64,000 nt of DNA from Hahellaceae bacterium. Lineage in GTDB: Bacteria > Pseudomonadota > Gammaproteobacteria > Pseudomonadales > Oleiphilaceae. Below the pieces are notes generated by a model that had not been told where the DNA came from, ran no database searches, and saw only the letters and a list, made by a program, of their open reading frames with translations. Position 1 is the first letter of the stretch. The number at the start of each line of letters is the position of its first letter. The position numbers and the translations under genes are program-made. Of this stretch, positions 18,857 through 27,027 are shown in pieces. The stretch covers positions 248,001 to 312,000 of the forward strand of contig JADJWY010000023.1 of the NCBI GenBank assembly GCA_016716085.1, read 5' to 3'.

Positions 18857-18866
18857 TTTTATACGC

Positions 18867-18894
18867 TTGACACCCAGTCAAAAGGCAGTAAACT
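18867..18894 (+). promoter_or_regulatory. Probable promoter of the tRNA operon
   Basis: TTGACA (18867-18872), a 16-bp spacer and TAAACT (18889-18894) form a good sigma70-type promoter. The GC-rich discriminator AGGCGCC follows, typical of stable-RNA promoters. It lies about 35 bp before the first tRNA gene. Confidence 0.7.
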
Positions 18895-18928
18895 AGGCGC
18901 CTCTTCCACAGCCTATGTGGTTGAACCT

Positions 18929-19004
<76 letters not shown>

Positions 19005-19060
19005 TTTTGATCATTGTGAATGAATCAAAATAACTTGTTCCGTCCTGAACAAGTCAGTGA

Positions 19061-19134
19061 GGCGCGGTGGCAGAGTGGTCATGCAAACGACTGCAACTCG
19101 TTGGACGCCGGTTCGATTCCGACCCGCGCCTCCA
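19061..19134 (+). tRNA. tRNA-Cys (GCA)
   Basis: A 74-nt gene with acceptor GGCGCGG pairing CCGCGCC, anticodon GCA in GACTGCAACTC, T-loop GTTCGATTC and encoded TCCA end. Confidence 0.97.
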
Positions 19135-19161
19135 TTTCTTCAAGCTTAATCAGCCCCTTCA

Positions 19162-19248
19162 GCCCGGGTGGCGAAATTGGTAGACGCAAGGGACTTAAAA
19201 TCCCTCGGTGGCAACACCGTACCGGTTCGATTCCGGTCCCGGGCACCA
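19162..19248 (+). tRNA. tRNA-Leu (TAA)
   Basis: An 87-nt class II tRNA with acceptor GCCCGGG pairing CCCGGGC, anticodon TAA in GGACTTAAAATCC, a long variable arm (CGGTGGCAACACCG), T-loop GTTCGATTC and encoded CCA. Confidence 0.97.
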
Positions 19249-19430
19249 TTAGATTCAACCTCTTATAATATTTTATTGTAGTAGAACCTTCGGATAGTTT
19301 ACGATTTAACGGCATTGCTACGGATTACATTGTTAGCAAGGTATAGGCGAACCCATCCCCCAGCAGCAAAGGGGCGGGACTATCTGGTCAAGATGCCCCG
19401 TCTTGCGTGCAAGATCATACATCACCCCCC

Positions 19431-19712
19431 TCATTTCCAGATGACGCCCAATCCAGCTTTGTCGCAGAGCAATGCCCATGAGGCATAGGGAATCTCGCGA
19501 TCCCCCCCTATCCAGCGCCGAACGGTGCGGGTGTTTGAAAGCCCAACCAGCTCGCTGGCTGTCTTGCCGGTCAGTCCGGCCATCTTCATCACGTTTCTGA
19601 CTTCTTCAGGGGTCGGCGTCTCCCAGCCTTCCACAAAAGGCTTCAAGGTCGATTTACGTATCCTGGCTTCAGGGAAACCGCGAATGCTCAAATGTTCATA
19701 GTGCGAATCCAT
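19431..19712 (-). CDS. Small HTH protein
   Basis: A 93-aa protein whose C-terminal half resembles a Cro/XRE-like helix-turn-helix (PTPEEVRNVMKMAGLTGKTASELVGLSNTRTVRRWIGGDREIPYASW). The pattern PTPEEVR..R..AGLT...AA is shared with the next gene, so the two are divergent paralogues. Such proteins occur in phage and plasmid regulatory blocks beside tRNA genes. The target is unknown. Confidence 0.65.
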   Translation of the reverse strand: MDSHYEHLSIRGFPEARIRKSTLKPFVEGWETPTPEEVRNVMKMAGLTGKTASELVGLSNTRTVRRWIGGDREIPYASWALLCDKAGLGVIWK

Positions 19713-19802
19713 ATTGTGCTCTCAAAAAATCCGTTTAAATGTTAATGACGTTGTCGATGATAGTATGTCTGCCACCCGTTTAAAGCAGAGAAAAATGCCT
19801 TG

Positions 19803-20048
19803 CTACGCAACGGATTTTTTTGGTTTTTCGCGGCGTGTTCCCCGCTTCCGTTGACTGGCCGGCTTGAAACCTGGCTGGCTCACCAAGTGGACAAAATGCG
19901 CCCACATGACGGGATGAATTTCAACCGTGCCTCCTTCATATTTTTGCCACGTGCGCGTATGAAGCTCCAGGGTCTCTGCTGCCTGTTTTTGGGTTAAACC
20001 AGCCCTGCGCCGGACTTGTCTGATTTCTTCGGGTGCTGGGATTTTCAT
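19803..20048 (-). CDS. Small XRE-type HTH protein
   Basis: An 81-aa protein with a complete helix-turn-helix near its N-terminus (PAPEEIRQVRRRAGLTQKQAAETLELHTRTWQKYEGG) and a basic tail (SQRKRGTRREKPKK). It is related to its neighbour at 19431. The pair sits just after a tRNA cluster, a usual integration hotspot, but no integrase is present. Confidence 0.68.
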   Translation of the reverse strand: MKIPAPEEIRQVRRRAGLTQKQAAETLELHTRTWQKYEGGTVEIHPVMWAHFVHLVSQPGFKPASQRKRGTRREKPKKSVA

Positions 20049-20140
20049 ACTTCGCTAATTTCATGGCAAATAATGCCGCATAATGCGCCCTTAGGGCGCA
20101 TTGCGTCAACCCTGCAACGAACCATTACTTTTTAGAACAT

Positions 20141-20159
20141 GAGGGGGCAAAGCCCCCTC
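20141..20159. terminator. Strong hairpin after the VWA gene
   Basis: GAGGGGGC, a 3-nt loop AAA and GCCCCCTC form an 8-bp GC-rich stem 13 bp beyond the stop of the leftward VWA gene. No clean T-run follows on either strand, so termination is only probable. Confidence 0.4.
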
Positions 20160-20171
20160 CCCCACTTCTGC

Positions 20172-21347
20172 CTAATACACGATCTTCGCCGATGCCCCCG
20201 CCTGAGCCTTCGCGGTCTCCAGAATCGGATTCAGTCCTGCGGCACCGTCCTCCTTGGCATTTTTATCCAGGTAGGCCTGCCGTTGCTCGGTGAGGATTTT
20301 GAGATCTTTTTCCAGAGATTTGCGTTTTTCCGCTTTTTGGGTGAGTTCCGTCTGACGTTCCTCCAGGCTCATGGCCTGCATTTCAGAGGGAAGTGCCGTT
20401 GCGGGTAAGACTTCCAGATCCACACGGCCTTTTTGATAGGCATCGACCAGATCTTTACCGGCGGTGAAGTTCGCGAGCCCCGCTTCGGAGGCGTTATAGT
20501 CCGCACGGCTGGCCAGGGCGGCGGCCGGCGCTGAGGCATAGATCTTTCGGGTGGATTCCGATTTGGCTTCCAGTGCTTTGCGCTCTGCCACGTCCCCGAA
20601 AAACACGCGGGTGTCATCCATTTCGTATGATAGTTTGGCGATTTGATCATCAAACGGAGTGGCTGTCAGCGTGGCGACATTCTGCCCGATAGTCAGGTAA
20701 TCCCCCCCGGCGAGAGCGGCAATTTGCCTGAACTGGGCGGAGGCAGCGCCATCATTACCCGCCAGTACGGTGTTCAGTGTAATACCCCGCGATTTGGCGA
20801 GTTTTGCGATGTCTGGCCATTGGGGGCTGTCAGCATAATCTTCATGGGCGGGTGCATCACCAACCAGAAAAATCGTCCGGTAGGTGCGCTCATCCTGGCT
20901 CCAGCTCATTTGGTTGACAGCCTCAAACAAGGCCTGATTCACATGCTCGGGCGCATCCCCGCCTCCTTGCGCCTCGAAATCCATCAGATGGGCATAGAGC
21001 GTATCCAGGTCATCCGACAGGGGGAAGACCTTGGTGACGTAGTCGTCCTGTTTGTCACGGAACCCGATCAGACCCATTTTAATCAGAGGTGCCGGGTCTC
21101 CGGAAGCCAGCGTGGTCGCAATTGACCAGATCTGTTGCTTCGCCGATTCGATCAGGTTACTCATCGATGAAGTCGTGTCGAGCACAAAGACCACTTCGAT
21201 CTTGGGCCTATGGCCAGGAGCCTGAATGTCAATTTGGGGCGCAACACCGACGGGCTTGATGTGGACTGCTTCATTCAGCACGGTGTTGGCAAGGACAGCT
21301 ACGGAACTGATACCCGTCAGCAGGGTAATAGCGATAAGCTTTTTCAT
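20172..21347 (-). CDS. Secreted VWA-domain protein
   Basis: A 391-aa exported protein: signal peptide MKKLIAITLLTGISSVAVLA, then a von Willebrand A domain from about residue 45. Its metal site motif DxSxS-like stretch is FVLDTTSSMSNLIESAK, with later TIFLVGDAPAHEDY matching the domain core. The C-terminal third is Lys/Glu-rich and coiled-coil-like (LEERQTELTQKAEKRKSLEKDLK). The start at 21347 has GAGGAA upstream. It lies in a leftward cluster with a membrane protein and a PspA-like protein, divergent from a two-component system, suggesting an envelope-stress module (inference). Confidence 0.82.
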   Translation of the reverse strand: MKKLIAITLLTGISSVAVLANTVLNEAVHIKPVGVAPQIDIQAPGHRPKIEVVFVLDTTSSMSNLIESAKQQIWSIATTLASGDPAPLIKMGLIGFRDKQDDYVTKVFPLSDDLDTLYAHLMDFEAQGGGDAPEHVNQALFEAVNQMSWSQDERTYRTIFLVGDAPAHEDYADSPQWPDIAKLAKSRGITLNTVLAGNDGAASAQFRQIAALAGGDYLTIGQNVATLTATPFDDQIAKLSYEMDDTRVFFGDVAERKALEAKSESTRKIYASAPAAALASRADYNASEAGLANFTAGKDLVDAYQKGRVDLEVLPATALPSEMQAMSLEERQTELTQKAEKRKSLEKDLKILTEQRQAYLDKNAKEDGAAGLNPILETAKAQAGASAKIVY

Positions 21348-21379
21348 GATTGGATTCCTCAAAGTGATGGCGATTAGCC

Positions 21380-21817
21380 TTAGTGTGAATAAGGGTGTTG
21401 GGTTTCAAGACGTTCGAGCGCGGCATTGGCCTGCCGCAGGGCGTTGGCGAAGGGTTCATTGGCTTCGCCCAAGGTGGGTCGACCCGGTGTCACCCATACC
21501 TCCGCGGCGATGAAAACCGCATGGAAGCACCAGAAGGCGAGAAAGGCACTGTGGGCGATTTCCAGTACGGCCCAGAGCAGCAGCACAGCCAATCCGGTGA
21601 GGCCCAGCTTCATCCAGCCACCCACCGACTTCAGTAATGCGAAGCGATGATCCCCCACCGTACCGAAGGTAAATACGGCCACCAGCAATATCAGGCTGAA
21701 GGCCCATGGGGCTAGGCCAAAGGTAAGCATCATCAGGAAAGCCCCTGTCGCGCTGGCCAACGCTGCGGCTCCGCATTTGATCAACAGTCCGGGCGAGGGA
21801 TCACGGTTAGTTTTCAT
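21380..21817 (-). CDS. Hypothetical membrane protein
   Basis: A 145-aa protein with three or four hydrophobic segments (KCGAAALASATGAFLMML, AFSLILLVAVFTFG, LGLTGLAVLLLWAVLEIAHSAF) and a soluble helical tail. I recognise no family. The ATG at 21817 has GAGGTG upstream and lies inside the last codons of the PspA-like gene, so the two are coupled. Confidence 0.65.
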   Translation of the reverse strand: MKTNRDPSPGLLIKCGAAALASATGAFLMMLTFGLAPWAFSLILLVAVFTFGTVGDHRFALLKSVGGWMKLGLTGLAVLLLWAVLEIAHSAFLAFWCFHAVFIAAEVWVTPGRPTLGEANEPFANALRQANAALERLETQHPYSH

Positions 21818-22349
21818 AATGAGCACCTCGACGCTTTATCTCAGCCAACAGAGCAATCTCTACCTCATCTTCCGTGACCCGCGACGCCACGCCGGTTCCC
21901 GATCGCGTTGCTATAGCCTTGTCGTGCGGTGTAAAACCGGCGGCGCGGGTTTTGATCGACGCCAATTCGCGCGAATAATCGTTTTCCTGTTGGGCAAGAC
22001 GCGTATGTTCTTTCTCACGCTGCGATTGCGTGTGTTTCAACTGCTCAAGGTGAGCCTGGGTCTGAAGTCGACGCCGGATGAGGCTGCGGGCCAATTCCAG
22101 GTTGTTGGCCTCGAAACAGAGATTCAGTTGCTCGCTGATCTGCGCCACCTCGTTGGCGAATCGGACCTGCTGCTCCTCGCTGCTCTGGCGTTCGGTCTGG
22201 ATGCGCTGAAGGGTCTGGCGCACCTGATCGAGCGAGGCCTGCATCTCCCGAATGGCCTGCTTGAGCATGACATCCGGCAATTCAACCTGATCGATGAGGT
22301 GGTGCGAATCCGCTTTAATCAGCCGCGCCAGGCGGGTAAGTATCGACAT
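21807..22349 (-). CDS. PspA/IM30-family protein
   Basis: A 180-aa, almost fully helical protein. The start MSILTRLARLIKADSHHLIDQVELPDVMLKQAIREMQ is the PspA/IM30 amphipathic first helix and its continuation, followed by a long coiled coil (about residues 30-140). PspA proteins polymerise on damaged inner membrane and protect it. It is shorter than E. coli PspA (222 aa). Gene order PspA-like, membrane protein, VWA protein suggests one operon, divergent from the OmpR-type regulator. Confidence 0.82.
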   Translation of the reverse strand: MSILTRLARLIKADSHHLIDQVELPDVMLKQAIREMQASLDQVRQTLQRIQTERQSSEEQQVRFANEVAQISEQLNLCFEANNLELARSLIRRRLQTQAHLEQLKHTQSQREKEHTRLAQQENDYSRELASIKTRAAGFTPHDKAIATRSGTGVASRVTEDEVEIALLAEIKRRGAHYEN

Positions 22350-22467
22350 AAACCGATCTCCTTGGGGTTAACGTGCAATCAGGTTAAGTCCGCAGGCACA
22401 AGTGAAACAGGCATGCTTGTGTAAACTATTGCCCCCGTTGTCAGCACGGAATTTACAAGGAATTTAC

Positions 22468-23220
22468 ATGGCTCAACGGGTGTTGATGTACACTGAAACG
22501 ATGAGCAAATTAACCCACCCCGAACATCCAAAGCCCCGCTTGCTGGTCATTGAAGACGAGGAACCTATCCGCATCGGCCTGACCGATACCTTCGTGTTTC
22601 ATGGTTTCGAGGTTGAGTCGGCCTCTGACGGAAATCAGGGGCTCTCCCTGGCACTGGACAAACCCTTTGATTTGATCCTGCTGGATTTGATGCTACCCGG
22701 TAAATCGGGATTTGAAGTCTGCGAAGCGATCCGGTCCTGCCACCCGAATCGGGCCATCATTATGCTGACGGCCATGGGCACTGAGCGGGATATCATCGAG
22801 GGCCTGAAACTCGGCGCAGATGACTATGTGACCAAGCCCTTTTCGGTGACGGAGTTGGTTCTGCGGGTGAAATCCGTGTTGCGTCGCACCCAGCCGGAGC
22901 CGCCGAAATATCGGCGCTTCTCGGTGGGGTGCCTGACCATCGACTGTGATAACCTGGAAGTTGCCCGCGCCGATACCGCCGAGAAAAGCCAGTTAACCAA
23001 ACGGGAACTCGAAACGCTGTGCTATCTGGCTGAAAATCGGGATCGTGCAGTGCAGCGTGAGGAACTTCTCGAAGCCGTGTGGGGCTATAAAAATGGGGGC
23101 GCACTGGATACCCGTACCGTCGACATTCACATTGCGAAGCTACGGCGCAAGCTGGAAGTGGAACCTAAAAATCCTCAGCTCATCCAGACCGTCCGCGGCG
23201 GTGGGTACCGCCTGACATGA
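22468..23220 (+). CDS. OmpR-family response regulator
   Basis: The receiver domain (LLVIEDEEPIRIGLTDTF; acceptor Asp in LILLDLMLPGKSG; Lys in DYVTKPFS) is followed by an OmpR/PhoB winged helix (LTKRELETLCYLAENRDRAVQREELLEAVWGY and DTRTVDIHIAKLRRKLE). The ATG at 22468 follows AAGGA by 6 nt and is preferred; another in-frame ATG at 22501 would drop 11 residues. Its stop overlaps the kinase start (ATGA), so the pair is cotranscribed. Likely targets are the divergent PspA/VWA genes (inference). Confidence 0.88.
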   Translation: MAQRVLMYTETMSKLTHPEHPKPRLLVIEDEEPIRIGLTDTFVFHGFEVESASDGNQGLSLALDKPFDLILLDLMLPGKSGFEVCEAIRSCHPNRAIIMLTAMGTERDIIEGLKLGADDYVTKPFSVTELVLRVKSVLRRTQPEPPKYRRFSVGCLTIDCDNLEVARADTAEKSQLTKRELETLCYLAENRDRAVQREELLEAVWGYKNGGALDTRTVDIHIAKLRRKLEVEPKNPQLIQTVRGGGYRLT

Positions 23221-25202
23221 GTGGCACACTCTCAGGTTTCAGCGTGGGACGTTTGCGTATATTACTGATCACGCTGTATAGCCTGTTGCTCATCCCTTCG
23301 GCCCTGCTTTTCTGGCAGGCTCTTCAGCAGATCGAATGGGATGTCTTTCTCACCTATCAGGAAAAGGCCAGAACGAATCTGAAAACCATTGATGAACCGC
23401 TTCAGCAGTGGATCGAGCGGGAGAATCGCCGATCGGCGGAGGATTACCAATTTGCGCGTGCCATCAGGGGCTCGAATGCGCCTGTTATCTACGTCCCTGG
23501 TCCACTTTCAACCTTCCCCAATGCTGATATCCCAGGCTTGATGGGCTATTTCGAGGTGGATGCTCAGGGCAACTTATCGACACCCCTACTGCCGCTGGAA
23601 AGCGAGCCCGAGAGTATTCAAACCCTGCCCTTGCCGGATCGGGTGGCGCGCGAAAACGTTCGGCTAACCCTGGTTGAGGTGTTGACGCGCAATCCGATAC
23701 CCGGCGACCCGGACGCGCTGCCACGCCCTTCAGCACCGGCAGTAAAGGCACGCGTCGCAAAGCCAACCGAAGAATCGGCCAGCGAAGCGCACCTCGGATT
23801 GAGCATTGAACACGCGCCCGACTCGCGGATAGCTCTCAGCGACCTGGCGCTGGAGCGCTCACAATACGCGCTAAACCAAAAAAAGGAACGCGCCAGGGGA
23901 ATAGCCGATTTCGCCGGTAAGATGACGAGTGAACCGGAAGCCATTCCTGAGCAGACAGCGGCCGCGCCTGCGGCGTCTGTAGCGGACCTTAGCGAAGAGC
24001 ATGCCTCCGGCAACGTCACCGTTCCCCTGCCCCCAAGTCAGAACGATGCATTGCGTCTGATCAGGCTTAACGAGGGTCATCTCCTGTTGTATCGCACGCA
24101 GTGGCACAACGGTGAACGAAAAGTTCAGGGTATGTTGATCGATGCGAACGCCTTTATGAAAGACTGGCTGGTGCGTCCCTATCGGCAATCCGAACTCTCG
24201 ACGTCAGGCCAGCAGGTCATCGCTTATCGCGGCGCGATTCTGTCTATTGAGCAAGCCGTGAGCGGGGTGCGCGGCTATGCATCGTCGGGGCTGGACACCG
24301 CCGAAAAAGCACGGCAAACCACGGGCATACTGATTCACCAGGGTTCGCTTTCTCCCCCCTTTCAGGATTTCGAGATTGCCTACAGCGTGTCCTCTTTGCC
24401 CTCCGGGCCGGGAACCCTCCTGATCCAGTGGTCGGGCGGCCTGCTTATTCTATTGCTGAGCGTGGGATTCTGGTTGCTGATGCGCGTGGGAAAACGACAA
24501 CTTGCCTTAATCCACCAGCAGCGAGATTTTGTCGCCGCCGTCAGCCACGAGCTGAAAACACCCTTGACCTCGATTCGGATGTACAGCGAGTTGCTGGATC
24601 AGGGTTGGGTGAATGATGACAAGAAAAAGACCTACTACACCTTCATTCTGCGTGAGAGTGAGCGTCTTTCCCGCCTGATCAACAACGTGTTGCTGTTTTC
24701 TAAAATGGGACGCAAACAGGCGATGGAGCTCACGCCCATGCCTCTTGAGCGGGTCCAATCCATTATCCAGTCCGTTGCAGAGCCGTTGACCGAGGCGGCC
24801 GGTTTCGTGTTGCGTTTTGATAATCCCGAAGGCGCTGACAAACTGGAAGTGGCGATCAATCCGGACGGCCTTCAACAAATCACTGTTAATCTGATCGATA
24901 ACGCCATCAAGTTTTCCGCTCAGTGTGAAATGAAAACCATTGAAGTGAGCTTTCGACAACACCGTAACGAACTGGTGATTGGATTCAGGGACTATGGCCC
25001 CGGTATCCCGCACGATCAGGCGAAGAAAATATTTGATTTGTTCTATCGTGGCGAGCGGGAGCTGACCCGCAAAACAACGGGGACAGGCATTGGGTTGGCT
25101 CTGGTGAGGGCCCTGGTGGAAAGCATGGGCGCCCAGATCGAGGCGGTGCCGCTGGGGGATGGGCTAGAGATGCGCCTGACGTTTGCAGTTAGGCATGGTT
25201 AA
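23217..25202 (+). CDS. Membrane sensor histidine kinase
   Basis: A 661-aa kinase with an N-terminal span (LLITLYSLLLIPSALLFWQAL), a large periplasmic region of about 370 residues rich in Ala/Pro/Glu, and a second span (LLILLLSVGFWLLMRVG). A HisKA domain follows with H-box AAVSHELKTPLTSIRMYSELL near residue 445, then a complete ATPase domain (NLIDNAIKFS, GFRDYGPGIP, TGTGIGLALVRAL). It pairs with the upstream OmpR regulator by a 4-bp overlap. The signal is unknown. Confidence 0.9.
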   Translation: MSGTLSGFSVGRLRILLITLYSLLLIPSALLFWQALQQIEWDVFLTYQEKARTNLKTIDEPLQQWIERENRRSAEDYQFARAIRGSNAPVIYVPGPLSTFPNADIPGLMGYFEVDAQGNLSTPLLPLESEPESIQTLPLPDRVARENVRLTLVEVLTRNPIPGDPDALPRPSAPAVKARVAKPTEESASEAHLGLSIEHAPDSRIALSDLALERSQYALNQKKERARGIADFAGKMTSEPEAIPEQTAAAPAASVADLSEEHASGNVTVPLPPSQNDALRLIRLNEGHLLLYRTQWHNGERKVQGMLIDANAFMKDWLVRPYRQSELSTSGQQVIAYRGAILSIEQAVSGVRGYASSGLDTAEKARQTTGILIHQGSLSPPFQDFEIAYSVSSLPSGPGTLLIQWSGGLLILLLSVGFWLLMRVGKRQLALIHQQRDFVAAVSHELKTPLTSIRMYSELLDQGWVNDDKKKTYYTFILRESERLSRLINNVLLFSKMGRKQAMELTPMPLERVQSIIQSVAEPLTEAAGFVLRFDNPEGADKLEVAINPDGLQQITVNLIDNAIKFSAQCEMKTIEVSFRQHRNELVIGFRDYGPGIPHDQAKKIFDLFYRGERELTRKTTGTGIGLALVRALVESMGAQIEAVPLGDGLEMRLTFAVRHG

Positions 25203-25229
25203 GGGGCTATATTGCCGACCTTGGCGCGA

Positions 25230-25589
25230 TCAGACGTCTGATAAAGGGTTTACAATCATTTCTCGTATCCGGTTAGGCGTATCCATCCTCATCCCCAAAA
25301 TGCTGACGACACGCAGCCCACCCTCTCTCAATGTCCTGAAATAGATAACTTCGTTTTCATACCGAAAAAAAAGAATCCTTTCAGACGTAATGTCGTCGAT
25401 CAACTCCCTAGGCAACAATCGGGGCCTCGTTCCTTGAAAGGCTCCAGTGCTTTCGAGTTCCTCAAGAGCATCGAACAAACCATCGAGGTACTTATCGGCC
25501 TGATTTACCCCAAATCGCTTAAAGCCGTAATCCCATAGATAATCCAACTGCACCAAAGCCAGGGGGGAAAACGTGACCTTACTCGTCAT
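25230..25589 (-). CDS. ParE/RelE-superfamily toxin
   Basis: A 119-aa protein with the ParE pattern: VTFSPLALVQLDYLWDYGFKRFG, then ADKYLDGLFDALEELESTG, PRLLPRELIDDITSERILFFRYENEVIYFRTL and the C-terminal VVSILGMRMD. ParE toxins usually poison DNA gyrase. It overlaps the upstream antitoxin gene by about 11 bp, the usual order for parDE. It is slightly longer than typical ParE (about 100 aa). Confidence 0.82.
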   Translation of the reverse strand: MTSKVTFSPLALVQLDYLWDYGFKRFGVNQADKYLDGLFDALEELESTGAFQGTRPRLLPRELIDDITSERILFFRYENEVIYFRTLREGGLRVVSILGMRMDTPNRIREMIVNPLSDV

Positions 25590-25854
25590 GGGTTAAACCG
25601 TTTCTCGTTCGGCTTCTTTTTCTGAACGCGTCCCGATCAATGGATTGATATTCTTGCTCGCTAAAACTCAGCCCTTCCGCCAGGGAAGACCTTAGCCTCT
25701 CCCACTTGGCAGCGTCTCTTCGCTCCATATCCTTCCGGATCAGATCACGTAAATATTCGCTCGGTGTTTCGTATTCCCCGTTTGGGCCAGTACACTCCTC
25801 TAAATGGTTTCGCAACAGACCCGATACCCGAAGGGTAACATTAGGGTTAGCCAT
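25579..25854 (-). CDS. ParD-type antitoxin
   Basis: A 91-aa ribbon-helix-helix antitoxin starting MANPNVTLRVSGLLRNHLEE. The motif YETPSEYLRDLIRKDMERRD is the ParD helix pair. The acidic/basic C-terminal tail would wrap the ParE toxin encoded next. A longer in-frame start 4 codons upstream is possible. It probably represses its own promoter. Confidence 0.82.
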   Translation of the reverse strand: MANPNVTLRVSGLLRNHLEECTGPNGEYETPSEYLRDLIRKDMERRDAAKWERLRSSLAEGLSFSEQEYQSIDRDAFRKRSRTRNGLTHDE

Positions 25855-25956
25855 AGGATTCTCCACTCTTTGCGCTTATTTATACTAATAGATAGTGCGT
25901 CGGTTGCCTAGATCTTCTGCGAAAGATCGCCTGTAACGCGATTTGCGCTTAACGGT

Positions 25957-26391
25957 TTAAGGCTTTTCCGTTCCGGGTATTTGCTGGGCAGCACGATCGA
26001 ACGTATAAACGCCCTCAAAAACAGTCCCTGTCTCACTGGCCATAAACCGGGCCTTATTCACGATCAAGGCATCTGGAAAATCGGCTTCTTTACGTTTACC
26101 TCCGGATTTCACGGGTTTGGCATTCCTGAAATCGTTCAGGGCTCGCCATACGGTTTGTCCACTCTCAAACACAAGGTTGGGTTCTTTAAACAGGCTGTGG
26201 ATGATCTTGATCAGTGCCTCTTTGTCGAGATTGTAGCGTTTACCCTTGAGTGTCCAAACGGTCTCGACCAGAACAACATCCGTAATAAGAACGGGGGTAC
26301 CTCCCAGTATGAGTTCGCTGGCTCGTTTGGATTGCGCCTTGTCGTCATCCAATAAATACCTCAGCAAGACATTGGTATCAATCGCAATCAT
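25957..26391 (-). CDS. VapC-like PIN-domain toxin
   Basis: A 144-aa PIN ribonuclease. Acidic active-site residues are seen in MIAIDTNVLLRYLLDDD, in the conserved Glu of VVLVETVWTLKG, and in the DFPDALIVNKA segment, with FEGVYTFDRAA near the end. VapC proteins cleave tRNA or rRNA. It overlaps the AbrB-type antitoxin gene by 4 bp (ATGA). All key residues are present, so unlike three toxin genes near the CRISPR arrays it looks functional. Confidence 0.83.
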   Translation of the reverse strand: MIAIDTNVLLRYLLDDDKAQSKRASELILGGTPVLITDVVLVETVWTLKGKRYNLDKEALIKIIHSLFKEPNLVFESGQTVWRALNDFRNAKPVKSGGKRKEADFPDALIVNKARFMASETGTVFEGVYTFDRAAQQIPGTEKP

Positions 26392-26609
26392 GAGATAAGA
26401 CTGCTTTGCAGGGATTGCTCATCAGTAAAATGTCTGTCCATAGCAACCTGCTTCAACAGCCCTTTCGCGGCGCCCGCCACTTTCTTCACAATGGTGATAT
26501 GACCTTGATTATCCACAAAGCATTCATATTCATCGCCTGGTTCAATCCCCGCCGCTTTACACTGATCAATGGGCAGTGTTATTTGTCTTTTTGCGCTTAC
26601 CTTCGGCAT
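26388..26609 (-). CDS. AbrB/MazE-type antitoxin
   Basis: A 73-aa swapped-hairpin DNA-binding protein: MPKVSAKRQITLPIDQCKAAGIEPGDEYECFVDNQGHITI is a complete SpoVT-AbrB domain. The C-terminal tail should neutralise the downstream PIN toxin. The ATG at 26609 is preceded by AGAGGCGAGG; the frame is open further upstream but that part shows no family similarity. Confidence 0.8.
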   Translation of the reverse strand: MPKVSAKRQITLPIDQCKAAGIEPGDEYECFVDNQGHITIVKKVAGAAKGLLKQVAMDRHFTDEQSLQSSLIS

Positions 26610-27027
26610 GCCTCGCCTCTTTACTATTTGCATATATGTAAAGATCTTAGCAGCTTCCTGGGTCTTTGCCCACCCTGTTGCGATTGGCGGAATACGAAAG
26701 CACTGCAGGCGCGCGCAGACGGCCCTGTCGTCAAAATGAATGATGGTATAGTTCTTCATACGCTCGATTGGATAGTGCTGGAAACCTGAGTGTCGGCTGC
26801 AGCAGAAATGTGAACTGCCGGGGGCCCCCAGGGAGGAGGGGGGGGAGCGGGGGGTGGCAAGAAGGGGGCGGAACCAGGGGCGGGGGGAGGTGGCGCCTCG
26901 CAGAATCGAACACCGTCTAAGCCTTTAGGACAATGATCCCCCTGGCGATCTCTCAGAGAATTCTTTGGCCTTCTCAAACCTATAACAACGGGAGAATCAC
27001 ACGTGAAATGGTTATCACTATCCTTAG
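26610..27027. other. Gene-free stretch with a G-rich tract (about 26818-26893)
   Basis: No convincing gene is seen in these 418 bases. About 75 bases from 26818 to 26893 are roughly three-quarters G, with runs of up to nine G broken by single A, C or T. Several possible G-quadruplexes could form on the plus strand. The tract looks unlike any other part of the window and lies just before a gene that seems to lack its N-terminus. A rearrangement junction or poor-quality sequence is possible. Confidence 0.6.
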
